Shown: positions 16,841 through 24,607 of the stretch, piece after piece
Layout: the number at the start of each line of letters is the position of its first letter
How positions within the stretch are numbered: the first letter of the stretch is position 1
Assembly (NCBI GenBank): GCA_030457765.1
Contig: JAKDUK010000015.1
Location: 1-48,439 of the forward strand
Direction: 5' to 3'
DNA: 48,439 nucleotides
DNA from: Marinobacter sp.
Lineage (GTDB): Bacteria; Pseudomonadota; Gammaproteobacteria; Pseudomonadales; Oleiphilaceae
The notes under the pieces: generated by a model
What the model was told of the DNA's origin: nothing
The model's database searches: none
What the model saw: only the letters and a program-made list of their open reading frames with translations
Translations under genes and position numbers: made by a program

Positions 16841-18203
16841 TGACTTCTTTAAGCCGAAGGGCGCTGAACATTCCGGCCATTCCCATCAGGCCCAGAACCA
16901 GAATAACAGCGGCGTCTGATATCAGAGATATCAGGGCAGTGAAGCCCCCGGTAGCAAGCAGTAAAAAACCGATCACCGTGTTACTCACCGCAGTGTAGTC
17001 TGTTCGTTTGTTGCCACCTGCCATATCTACCAGATAGGTTTTCCGGCCCAGCCTTACGCCTGCATGGGCAATGCTCAGCACAAAAAACGCCAGCGGATAA
17101 AACCAGCCATTACCAACGCCAGTTCCGGCAAATAGCGCCGTAAGCCCGACAGTCAGGCATGCGCCACTGGCGATGGCTGCGCCGCGAATCATCACCCGGC
17201 GGCTTGATACATCAGCCATCCAGCCCCAAAAGCTGGCAGACACAGAACTGGCTAAGCTGCTGGCCAGAAGAAACACGCCCAACATCCAGCTGGCATCCGA
17301 TTCTTTTTGCGCCAGCACCACAAAGTAGGGTGAAGCCAAAGCAGAACACAGCAGCAATGCGCGGGTGATCACGAAGTTGCGAAATGGCGCGTCATCACGG
17401 AGTAATGACAGGCCTTTGAAGGCTTCTGTCATGGCATTGCCACCACCCCCGGTTTCGCCCTCATACTCCTTTACGCCTGCAAACAGTAACCCGGCAATCA
17501 CCCAGAGCGCAGCCGCCAACAGAAGCAGTAAACTGTAAAATGCCAAGGTGGGCTCACCGCGATTCCAGAACAGCAAGACCGTCAGAGCGACCGTGGCGGT
17601 ACCACCAATAGTAGACGCAAGGCCAGAAAGCCTGCCCCGGCGAGTCTTTGGCACGCATTTTCCTTGTACATCTTTCATGGCCACGGAACAAAAACCCCGT
17701 GATAGGGAAAACAGAATCAGTGCTCCAATGAGGCCGCTACCGGCGGTATAGCCTTCTGAAAACCAAACGCATGCTGCCATGGCAGCCACGCTCACAGCCT
17801 GACCAAAGCTACCCAGAGTCCAGAACCACTTGCGCACAGGCCTGCGGCGCACCCAGGCTGCAATCACCATTTGCGGCACCATAGAGCCGGATTCTCGAAT
17901 GGGCACAAGCCAGGCCACTAAGGCTGGTGCTCCAATGGCACTCATCAACCATGCCAGAACGGTTTTGGGGCTGATCAGAAGATCGCCAAGTTTGGTGAGC
18001 ACGTTGGCTGCCAGAATCAGAAAGAAATTTTGTGGCACCACGTGGCAGGCGTCTGCGGGAATATCTTTGCAAACCCTCGCGTCCTCTTCGTTGGCAATCA
18101 GGCTGTAAAGCCGATCAACAGAGTACCCGAGCGTACCCGCGGTTGGCTGGGCGTTCTCTTGTGAAGGGGAATTGTTCTTAAAAGGTGTCTGTTGCTGCGA
18201 CAA
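16830..18203 (-). CDS. MFS transporter, last gene of the imelysin operon
   Basis: A 457-aa protein with about 12 hydrophobic segments and an atypical hydrophilic N-terminus of about 65 residues. I choose TTG 18203 because GGAGG (18212-18216) lies 8 nt upstream; a TTG ten codons earlier has no such site. MFS features include the basic cytoplasmic loop VPKTRRGRLSGLASTIGG and the FWGWMADVSSRRVMIRGAAI loop between later helices. Substrate is unknown. It lies 84 nt after the DUF1513 gene on the same strand, so it may be part of the iron-linked operon and move a metal chelate or related compound, but this is inference from position only. Confidence 0.82.
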   Translation of the reverse strand: MSQQQTPFKNNSPSQENAQPTAGTLGYSVDRLYSLIANEEDARVCKDIPADACHVVPQNFFLILAANVLTKLGDLLISPKTVLAWLMSAIGAPALVAWLVPIRESGSMVPQMVIAAWVRRRPVRKWFWTLGSFGQAVSVAAMAACVWFSEGYTAGSGLIGALILFSLSRGFCSVAMKDVQGKCVPKTRRGRLSGLASTIGGTATVALTVLLFWNRGEPTLAFYSLLLLLAAALWVIAGLLFAGVKEYEGETGGGGNAMTEAFKGLSLLRDDAPFRNFVITRALLLCSALASPYFVVLAQKESDASWMLGVFLLASSLASSVSASFWGWMADVSSRRVMIRGAAIASGACLTVGLTALFAGTGVGNGWFYPLAFFVLSIAHAGVRLGRKTYLVDMAGGNKRTDYTAVSNTVIGFLLLATGGFTALISLISDAAVILVLGLMGMAGMFSALRLKEVTED

Positions 18204-18287
18204 GTTGCCGTCCTCCGGGAAGTGGATGGCCAAGGATACCAGTCAGACTGATACCCCTGAACCCCGGAATGCAGATCAGCACGTTGT

Positions 18288-19388
18288 TCACACCAGGTGA
18301 TGATCCCATTGCACAGACATGTTGGCGATTTCGATAGCAGGCTGTTGCGCGCCAATCCGGATCAGTTTACCGCGCCCTGAAGATACCAGGAAGTCTCCAC
18401 CCGCCAGGGCTTCCACACCGGCACAGTCGGCAATTGAGGCTATTTCAATCACTTTGTTGGAGCGGCTGTTGAAGACCAGTGCAGTGCCGCCAATGGGTGA
18501 TGCCATGGCAACCAAATCATTTTCGGGATGCGCGACAATGCTGGCAATGTAGTTGCCGAGCTCTCGATGCACCGATTCACCAAAATCGATCTCTTCATAG
18601 TGCCCTTTGCGATAGCGCGCAACCAATGGCCGCACATGGTGTGCGGCCCCCTGATATTGATAGGCGGCATAAATAGTGCCGTCTGGCGCTACGTCTACAT
18701 GGCGGGTACTGAGCTGGTGGTGAGAAGGCCGGAACCGGCGGAGTATGTCACCAGAGTGTCGGTCCATCAGAACCAGTGCGGGTTTCATGGTGTCGAGGTT
18801 GAGCTTGATGCGATCGTAATCCGGGTGAGTGAGTATGCCGCCTAATCCGACAATCAGTGTTTGGCCGTCTGGGTGCAGAGTGAGCTGGTGTGGGCCAACG
18901 CCGTTTAGCTCAAAGGTGTTTACACGCCGATAATTATTGTGGCTGTCATACACAGCTACAATGCCTTCCCCGGGTTCGTAGCGGCTGGCGGTGGCATAAA
19001 GAAACCGCCCGTCTGGCGAGAACACGCCATGGCCCACAAAGTGCTCGCCTTTCGCCGCTTTTATGTGGTGCAGCCGTTCGCCGGTTTCACTATTGAGTAC
19101 GTAAAAAGACCAGCCGGGCCGGCGTTCAAAAAACAATACTTCGTCAGCGCCCGGGCGGTTACAGCCACTGTGGCAGCGGGAAGCTACCGGTGATTGCCAG
19201 AGCATGTTGCCATCTGGTGCGATGGCGCCCACGGCAAAACTGCCATCTGGCAGGCCAATGGCGCCGGTATACTGCTGCGGGCTGTTGCCCTTCGCTTTGC
19301 GGGGCAGCAGGCTACATCCGGTGAGTGTGGCCGCCGCGCCACCGGCAAGGGCAACCTTGATGAGGCTTCTGCGAGTCAATTCTGGCAT
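18288..19388 (-). CDS. DUF1513 protein, predicted beta-propeller, Tat lipoprotein
   Basis: This 366-aa protein belongs to DUF1513, a family usually encoded beside imelysins. The N-terminus has a Tat signal (TRRSLIKVALAGGAAATLTG) ending in a lipobox LTGC, so it should be a periplasmic lipoprotein. The rest shows repeating WD/Kelch-like blades such as HGVFSPDGRFLYATASRYEP, GPHQLTLHPDGQTLIVGLGG and RHVDVAPDGTIYAAYQYQGA, consistent with a seven-bladed propeller. No catalytic role is known. It begins 11 nt after the second imelysin and is surely co-transcribed with it. It probably takes part in periplasmic iron handling with the imelysins and the di-haem protein. Confidence 0.85.
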   Translation of the reverse strand: MPELTRRSLIKVALAGGAAATLTGCSLLPRKAKGNSPQQYTGAIGLPDGSFAVGAIAPDGNMLWQSPVASRCHSGCNRPGADEVLFFERRPGWSFYVLNSETGERLHHIKAAKGEHFVGHGVFSPDGRFLYATASRYEPGEGIVAVYDSHNNYRRVNTFELNGVGPHQLTLHPDGQTLIVGLGGILTHPDYDRIKLNLDTMKPALVLMDRHSGDILRRFRPSHHQLSTRHVDVAPDGTIYAAYQYQGAAHHVRPLVARYRKGHYEEIDFGESVHRELGNYIASIVAHPENDLVAMASPIGGTALVFNSRSNKVIEIASIADCAGVEALAGGDFLVSSGRGKLIRIGAQQPAIEIANMSVQWDHHLV

Positions 19389-19399
19389 GGGCGGTGTCC

Positions 19400-20434
19400 T
19401 TAGTCTCCATCGCTGGAATTGAAACCACGCACCACGCCTAGCTCAACGGCGGCCCGATCATTCACCAGCGCTGTTAGCTGAGAAATATGCACATAAAGGC
19501 TTTGCAGCACCCTGAACTGGCTGTTGTCTGCCAGTAGTGGTGCCATTGGGCGGTCTAGTTCGGGAAATTTGGCCTGTATCTCCTTGGCTTGTTCCTCAAT
19601 GCGCTCGGCAAGGTAAGCCTGTTCACGATCGTTAAGGAGCTTCGAGAACGTGGTCAGAAATTGCTGATCAAGCCCTAGTACGGTGGCATTAACTGCGGCA
19701 AGACTGGCACCGCTGCGCCAGGCATCTGCACGGTATACCGTGCGTTTGCCGTTGCCACGTAGCCCCATGGGCGTTGCCAGGCGCCGTTCCTCAAGAAGCT
19801 CCAGCCCAGCCATTGCTGCGCGAACGGTGGTGTTTGTGTACTGGTCATTGTCTACGTAAGCGCTTTTAAAGTCGCCCCAGTCTTTGGCAAGGGCCTCGCC
19901 GTTCTCGGCGATGTGGTTAGACACGCCAACCAATAACTGGCAACTGCGATCAGCCGGCAGAGCTCTTTCACCTTCGCGGAATGTTTGGTCGTACAGCAGG
20001 TATTCCACCATTGGAAAGCCCTGAACGGCCACGCCGGATTCGTTGATTTTCTCGGGGGTGATTGCCGCCTCATCTTTAAGTAGATAGGTGGCCTTGCGGG
20101 CGATCAGGTTTTTAGGATCTGGCCAGAATTGAAACTGCCATGCACGGTTTTTTTGTTCTACCGGGCCAAAATCTACATAACGAACTTGCTGCCAGGCAAG
20201 GAATGCATCCAGCCAGGCTTGTTTGGTGTGTTCGAGCCCTTTCGCAGAGGGCGCCTCACAATAGGCACCGGCTTGGCTCGCCAGTGCCTGGCTTTGAGTG
20301 GCAAGGTTCTGGTAGCCCGCGTGAATGTCGGTGTGCCACTGAGCTCGGTAGTCTGCGCTGTTAACGTCAGCCGCTACCAAAGGCGCTGCTGCGAGTGATG
20401 AGATCAAGCAGATAGAAAGTGTCAGTCGCTGCAT
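19400..20434 (-). CDS. Imelysin-family periplasmic protein, second paralogue
   Basis: A 344-aa protein with a Sec signal peptide (MQRLTLSICLISSLAAAPLV, cleavage after AVAA-type site VAA). It matches the imelysin/IrpA-like (former peptidase M75) family: WLDAFLAWQQVRYVDFGPVE, then AWQFQFWPDPKN. Where the larger paralogue has GYHAVE, this one has GFPMVE (139-144), so the His of the GxHxxE motif is missing. That is a feature of one known imelysin subgroup and argues against metallopeptidase activity. It sits 11 nt after the di-haem oxidoreductase. Likely role: periplasmic iron binding or uptake; the mechanism is not known. Confidence 0.87.
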   Translation of the reverse strand: MQRLTLSICLISSLAAAPLVAADVNSADYRAQWHTDIHAGYQNLATQSQALASQAGAYCEAPSAKGLEHTKQAWLDAFLAWQQVRYVDFGPVEQKNRAWQFQFWPDPKNLIARKATYLLKDEAAITPEKINESGVAVQGFPMVEYLLYDQTFREGERALPADRSCQLLVGVSNHIAENGEALAKDWGDFKSAYVDNDQYTNTTVRAAMAGLELLEERRLATPMGLRGNGKRTVYRADAWRSGASLAAVNATVLGLDQQFLTTFSKLLNDREQAYLAERIEEQAKEIQAKFPELDRPMAPLLADNSQFRVLQSLYVHISQLTALVNDRAAVELGVVRGFNSSDGD

Positions 20435-20445
20435 AGAGGGTTCCG

Positions 20446-21861
20446 TTAAAGTGAGTTCAGGAAGTCGAGCAGGGCCCGGCGGTTATCGGCGTCGAATTGG
20501 CTGAAACGCGCCACTGCGGGGGCGGCTTCACCGCCGTGCCAGAGTATGGCTTCTTCCAGAGAGCGTGCCCGGCCGTCATGCAAAAAGCCGGCTTGGGGGT
20601 TTACCGTTTGCGCCAAGCCTATGCCCCATAGCGGCTGCGTACGCCACTCGTTGCCGTTGGCCAGAAATTCGTCGCGACCATCCGCAAGGGCTGGGCCCAT
20701 GTCGTGCAACAGCAGGTCGGTGTAAGGCCAGATGGTTTGATTGCTCAGGTCTGGGCGCTCGTCGTCGGTGCCGGTGACGTGTCTTGGCGTATGGCAGGCG
20801 GCACAGCCGGTTTCGTTAAACAGTCGGGCACCTTGCTGCACACTGGCAGCATTCATATCGCGCCTTGCAGGAACGGCCAGGCTTTTAGAGTAGAAAGTTA
20901 CAAAGTTTGCGATTTTGTCGCTCACTTCTGGTTCACCACCTTCTGGAAACTGCTCACATTCCTGTTCGGGAGTGCAGTCGGTGGTGGGTTTTAGACTGGA
21001 TGTCAGCCCCATATCCCCGGCAAATGCGCCCATGCTTTGTTGGCGTACGTTTGGCTCTACGGCCTTCCAGCCAAAACGGCCGGGCGCGGTTTGTTCGGTA
21101 GCCATATCCCAAACCTGGTTGAGTTTGCCGGAAATGCCATCCTTATTTGTATCTTGAGGGTCAGCGAGCGCGTTGAGATCGGCGATCGGGATGGTTTCCA
21201 GCAGCCCTACACCAATCATCGGTGGCGCTACTCTGGGCGAAATCAGAAGATTGTCGGGCAGGGGGCCGTAGTTCGGGTTCTCGATACTGTATATGGGCTT
21301 GCGCAATTCCACTTGCGTGCCATCTGCGTAGGTTTTTGTCACGGTTTCCCATGTTAATACCAGATCGGCTTCTGGCTTGGCTGCGGGTAGGGCGGCAGTT
21401 TGTAGTTGGCTGCCGTAAACCGGTTCCGGTTTGAACCCATGGGTGCGCAAAATGTCCGCGTCTTTGTCAGGGTCTGCCGGTACGGCCAGACGCAGGAACA
21501 AGGATACCGGCCTCTCAACCTCACTGGGCGGATGCCCGCGACCGTCTTTGATATGGCAGCCTTGGCAGGAATTGGTATTGAAAAGTGGACCTAAACCGTC
21601 CCGCGCGGTAGTGCTGGCGGGCGCTTCAACCCAGGGGTTACGGAAGAAGCTGTTACCCACGCTGAAATCCAGGCGCTTGGTCATCGAAAGGTTGCCCTGG
21701 GGCAGGGAGTAGGCGTTGCTGTCGGGTTGTTCGACGGTACCATCACCCCCAGTATTGAGTGTGTTCTGTAATGGGAAGCCCGCATGGGTCTCGGCGTGAG
21801 CGCTCAAACCACTACAAAGAAGCAGGGGTGCCAGCACTGCCATGAGTCGTTTTCTTGTCAT
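20446..21861 (-). CDS. Di-haem oxidoreductase, putative peroxidase (DHOR family)
   Basis: A 471-aa periplasmic c-type cytochrome with a signal peptide (about 1-23) and two haem-binding CxxCH motifs, CQGCH (99-103) and CAACH (353-357). The spacing and the segments GLGPLFNTNSCQGCHIKDGR, PMIGVGLLETIP, GRFGWKA and LWGIGLAQTVNPQAGFLHDG match the DHOR/thiol-oxidoreductase-like family, distantly related to MauG and cytochrome c peroxidase. In many marine bacteria it is found between two imelysin genes as here. It may change iron redox state or react with peroxide; this has not been shown for the family. The 135-bp gap to the upstream imelysin gene contains hairpins. Confidence 0.9.
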   Translation of the reverse strand: MTRKRLMAVLAPLLLCSGLSAHAETHAGFPLQNTLNTGGDGTVEQPDSNAYSLPQGNLSMTKRLDFSVGNSFFRNPWVEAPASTTARDGLGPLFNTNSCQGCHIKDGRGHPPSEVERPVSLFLRLAVPADPDKDADILRTHGFKPEPVYGSQLQTAALPAAKPEADLVLTWETVTKTYADGTQVELRKPIYSIENPNYGPLPDNLLISPRVAPPMIGVGLLETIPIADLNALADPQDTNKDGISGKLNQVWDMATEQTAPGRFGWKAVEPNVRQQSMGAFAGDMGLTSSLKPTTDCTPEQECEQFPEGGEPEVSDKIANFVTFYSKSLAVPARRDMNAASVQQGARLFNETGCAACHTPRHVTGTDDERPDLSNQTIWPYTDLLLHDMGPALADGRDEFLANGNEWRTQPLWGIGLAQTVNPQAGFLHDGRARSLEEAILWHGGEAAPAVARFSQFDADNRRALLDFLNSL

Positions 21862-21884
21862 AAGTTCTTACCACACAAATGAAT

Positions 21885-21970
21885 AAGCCATGGAAAATCT
21901 GCTCTTTTCAAGACAGGCTTTCCATGGCTTGTTCTTATTCTATGAGTACCGGGAGGCTTTCGCCCCCCGG
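21885..21970 (-). promoter_or_regulatory. Two hairpins between the first imelysin gene and the di-haem oxidoreductase gene
   Basis: On the minus strand after the imelysin stop come an imperfect CCGGGGGG / CCTCCCGG hairpin (about 21948-21970) and then a 12-bp perfect stem, AAGCCATGGAAA (21885-21896) / TTTCCATGGCTT (21919-21930). T-runs are weak. They could cause partial termination or mRNA processing, lowering expression of the downstream genes. Confidence 0.45.
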
Positions 21971-21996
21971 AAAATTTGCCCGCTTCTAATGTGTAA

Positions 21997-23295
21997 TCAG
22001 AAAGCGTGGCCGGCATCGTCTGGCGACAGGGCTTCAAGGCCCAGTTGACGGGCCGCCTTCTCAATGGAACCTGTCTGCTCAACCAGTGCCATAATCGCGC
22101 CATTTACGATGCTTGCACCTTCTGCGTTGCCTGGTGCGATCATCATATCAAATGGCATAGGGTTCTGGCTTGATTCCGCTTTGCTCTGCATCACGCCCAG
22201 AGCCTTCATAGATGCGTCAAGCTGGGCGTTCAAGCGAGTATCCAGCTCGGGGTTGCTCTGTGCTACCAGGTCAGACAGTGACGGCCCAGAAACCACACTG
22301 CCATCTACACGACGATAGTTTCCGGTATAGACGTTTTGGATACCCTTGCCGTTGTAGTAGTGGGAGTTGTGAGTGTTATCACTGAAGCAATCGTGCTCGT
22401 CTTCGTAGGAATTTGCTTCCAGAGCCACTTTCATGCGTTCACCGGCCAGTTCGCCAAGCGACAGAGAGCCCATGCCGAACAGCATTTTTTGCACTCCTTC
22501 GTCAGAACTGGCGTTCATGAGTTGGCTGCGATAGTTGTCAGAGTTATCTGCCGCCCACTGATCCACCATCCATTCCAGATCGGTTACCAGTAGGTCGGTA
22601 ACGGCATCCAGGTAGTCTGCGCGGCGGTCGCAATTACCATTAGTGCAGTCTGCACCGATTGCGTAATCGGTTACCGGGCGCTCGCCATTGCCCTGCTCAA
22701 AGCCGTGCAGGTCCTGGCCCCAAAGTAGAAATTCAACCGCATGGTAACCGGTGGCTACGTTGGCTTCAGAGCCGCCAATTTCATTCAAACCTGCAAGTAG
22801 TTCCGGTGTGAGGTTAGTGACGTCAACGGTTTCGCCGCCCACGTTTACGCTTTTGCTGCCAATAATGTTGGCAGTAGCGCCTGCGTTACCCAGTTCGTAC
22901 TGGTAATCGTCTGCTTGTACGTAGTCGATCAGGCCTTCATCTAAGGGCCAAGCATTCAGCTGGCCTTCCCAGTCGTCCACAATCGTGTTTCCAAAGCGGA
23001 ATACTTCTGTTTGCTGATAAGGCACTCGTGCCGCAAGCCATGCTTCTTTGGCGGCCTTCATATTGGCCTGTGTTGGATTGGCGAGCAGTTGGTCGGTCGC
23101 CTCATCCAGGGCCTTAGCCGTAATCAGTGCATCCTCATAACCAGCATGGGCCAGGTCAGCGTAATGCTCTACAACCGAGGTTTTGGTAGCGGGTTGTGAG
23201 GTTGCTGAATCTGACGGCGTGGTGTTGGCGCAGCCGGTGCTCATGGCAGCGGCGACAGTAAGTACCAGAGGGGCCGGTCGAAACATTGTTTTCAT
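21997..23295 (-). CDS. Imelysin-family lipoprotein, first gene of iron operon
   Basis: A 432-aa lipoprotein of the imelysin family. The signal peptide ends in MSTGC with lipidation Cys22. The family motif GxHxxE is intact as GYHAVE (183-188) followed by FLLWGQDLHG, and the other conserved region W-P-L-D-E is seen in AWPLDEGLIDYV (115-126). A second domain repeat begins near 235. Members such as IrpA are needed for growth under iron limitation and probably bind iron or an iron complex. Two Fur-like operators lie upstream (23325-23343, 23436-23454). It is the promoter-proximal gene of a unit that continues with the di-haem protein, the second imelysin and DUF1513. Confidence 0.9.
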   Translation of the reverse strand: MKTMFRPAPLVLTVAAAMSTGCANTTPSDSATSQPATKTSVVEHYADLAHAGYEDALITAKALDEATDQLLANPTQANMKAAKEAWLAARVPYQQTEVFRFGNTIVDDWEGQLNAWPLDEGLIDYVQADDYQYELGNAGATANIIGSKSVNVGGETVDVTNLTPELLAGLNEIGGSEANVATGYHAVEFLLWGQDLHGFEQGNGERPVTDYAIGADCTNGNCDRRADYLDAVTDLLVTDLEWMVDQWAADNSDNYRSQLMNASSDEGVQKMLFGMGSLSLGELAGERMKVALEANSYEDEHDCFSDNTHNSHYYNGKGIQNVYTGNYRRVDGSVVSGPSLSDLVAQSNPELDTRLNAQLDASMKALGVMQSKAESSQNPMPFDMMIAPGNAEGASIVNGAIMALVEQTGSIEKAARQLGLEALSPDDAGHAF

Positions 23296-23324
23296 TGAGA
23301 ACTCCGGATTTCAAGAACAGTTAT

Positions 23325-23343
23325 GATAATAGGAGGTATTATC
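23325..23343 (-). promoter_or_regulatory. Putative Fur box, proximal
   Basis: The palindrome GATAATAGGAGGTATTATC has 7-bp perfect arms and agrees with the six outer bases on each side of the 19-bp Fur consensus. Its centre departs from it. It ends 30 bp before the imelysin start codon, so a repressor bound here would block transcription. Confidence 0.55.
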
Positions 23344-23435
23344 GTTCGCAATTATGTTGGCTAAAGAGCTGCAACGCAACAGTGCTTAACGTTGTGCGAC
23401 ACAACCGCTCACATTAACCAGATGTCATAACATTT

Positions 23436-23454
23436 ATTAATGAGAATCATTTGC
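23436..23454. promoter_or_regulatory. Putative Fur box, distal
   Basis: The core AATGAGAATCATT (23439-23451) differs at one base from the Fur consensus core AATGATAATCATT, and 14 of 19 positions agree overall. It could serve the imelysin operon (140 bp away) and a rightward promoter: TTGCAA at 23451 and TAAATT 16 bp later would make the box overlap a -35 element. Confidence 0.65.
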
Positions 23455-23514
23455 AAATAGAGTTTGTGATGCTAAATTTCGCCCTGAGCAATGTTTCAAT
23501 TTTGGGGGAAGCGT

Positions 23515-23673
23515 ATGAGTGAATCGGTGGTTCGGTTGGCAGGTTCTTCAAAAAGTATTTTCTCTGCTTGGCAGTCACTTCGTAAATCAGCTGAGAAAGG
23601 CAGTACACGCCGAGGGAGCAGCGCAAAGTTGGATGCAAACCAATCGTCTCACGCCGGCGGTCATTCTCATTGA
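23515..23673 (+). CDS. Uncertain small ORF, 52 aa, behind the Fur-like box
   Basis: A frame of 52 codons starts at ATG 23515 with GGGGGAA 4 nt upstream and ends at TGA 23671-23673. The product is rich in Ser, Lys and Arg and ends in HAGGHSH, a possible metal-binding tail. An overlapping frame from GTG 23519 to 23740 (73 codons) uses the same ribosome-binding site and has a hydrophobic stretch. At most one is likely to be real, and both could be spurious. I do not recognise either. Position downstream of a Fur-like box and possible promoter is the only reason to list it. Confidence 0.25.
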   Translation: MSESVVRLAGSSKSIFSAWQSLRKSAEKGSTRRGSSAKLDANQSSHAGGHSH

Positions 23674-23767
23674 TACTTTGCTTTTGACGCTGGCTATGCC
23701 TCCTGATCTCCTTGCACTGACAGTGCCCGCTCGGGCCTAATGGCTTCTATTATCAGGGAGCCAATTT

Positions 23768-24607
23768 ATGCTGAGTTATCTCCATGCCTTTCATGCTGGA
23801 AATTTCGCTGATGTTCAGAAGCATGCGGCGTTAACGCTTGTCCTTTCCATGATGCAGGCAAAGCCATCGGCCATTGCTTGTTTTGACACCCACGCTGGTA
23901 GCGCTATCTATGATCTTAAGAGCGAGCGCGCCCGGAAAACCGCAGAAGCGGATGCGGGTGTGCAAAAGCTTTGGGCGCATCGCGACAGCTTGCATTCTGA
24001 AGACTGGCAGTCGGTTATACAGGTGCTATCGCAGTTTAATGCTGGTGAGGGGCAGCTAACCGTTTATCCTGGTTCTCCTGCCTGGATTCGTCAGAGCATG
24101 CGCCCGGACGATTCGTTGACGGCCTTTGAGTTACATCCCGCTGAGAGTGGCCAGCTTGCTGGTTGGGCCGCAGAACAGAAAGTGCGAGTAATGCACGAAG
24201 ACGGCCTGAAAGGGCTATTGAAGCAATTGCCACCTAAGCAGCCTAGATTGATGGCGCTGATTGACCCCTCCTACGAGATCAAATCTGAATACCTTGATGT
24301 TGCCCAAGCTTTACTCAAGGCCTGGCAGAAATGCCGCCACGGGGTTTATCTTGTTTGGTACCCGGTGCTAACCAGTGGTTTGCAAACGACCCTGAAGCAG
24401 GCGGTAAAAGACAGTCTGCTGCGCAAAGTGTGGTGCAGTGAGGTTCATCTGAATGCAGCTCCGGAACGAGGTATGACAGGTTCCGGTATGCTGGTTATTA
24501 ACCCGCCATGGGGATTTGATGATCGCTTTGCTGCGATGATTGAAGATATGGCCACAGAGCAGGCTGTGGGCCTTTCGCACGAACACGGTTGGCTGATACC
24601 AGAATGA
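23768..24607 (+). CDS. rlmJ: 23S rRNA (adenine(2030)-N6)-methyltransferase RlmJ
   Basis: A 279-aa SAM-dependent methyltransferase of the RlmJ (YhiR/ComJ) family, which methylates N6 of A2030 in 23S rRNA. The N-terminus MLSYLHAFHAGNFADVQKHA is the family signature. Further motifs are CFDTHAGSAIYDL (SAM binding) and the catalytic ALIDPSYEIKSEY, where DPSY replaces the general DPPY. The C-terminus has GSGMLVINPPWGFD. AGGGAG lies before the ATG. The next gene starts inside its stop codon (ATGA), so the two are translationally coupled. Confidence 0.94.
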   Translation: MLSYLHAFHAGNFADVQKHAALTLVLSMMQAKPSAIACFDTHAGSAIYDLKSERARKTAEADAGVQKLWAHRDSLHSEDWQSVIQVLSQFNAGEGQLTVYPGSPAWIRQSMRPDDSLTAFELHPAESGQLAGWAAEQKVRVMHEDGLKGLLKQLPPKQPRLMALIDPSYEIKSEYLDVAQALLKAWQKCRHGVYLVWYPVLTSGLQTTLKQAVKDSLLRKVWCSEVHLNAAPERGMTGSGMLVINPPWGFDDRFAAMIEDMATEQAVGLSHEHGWLIPE

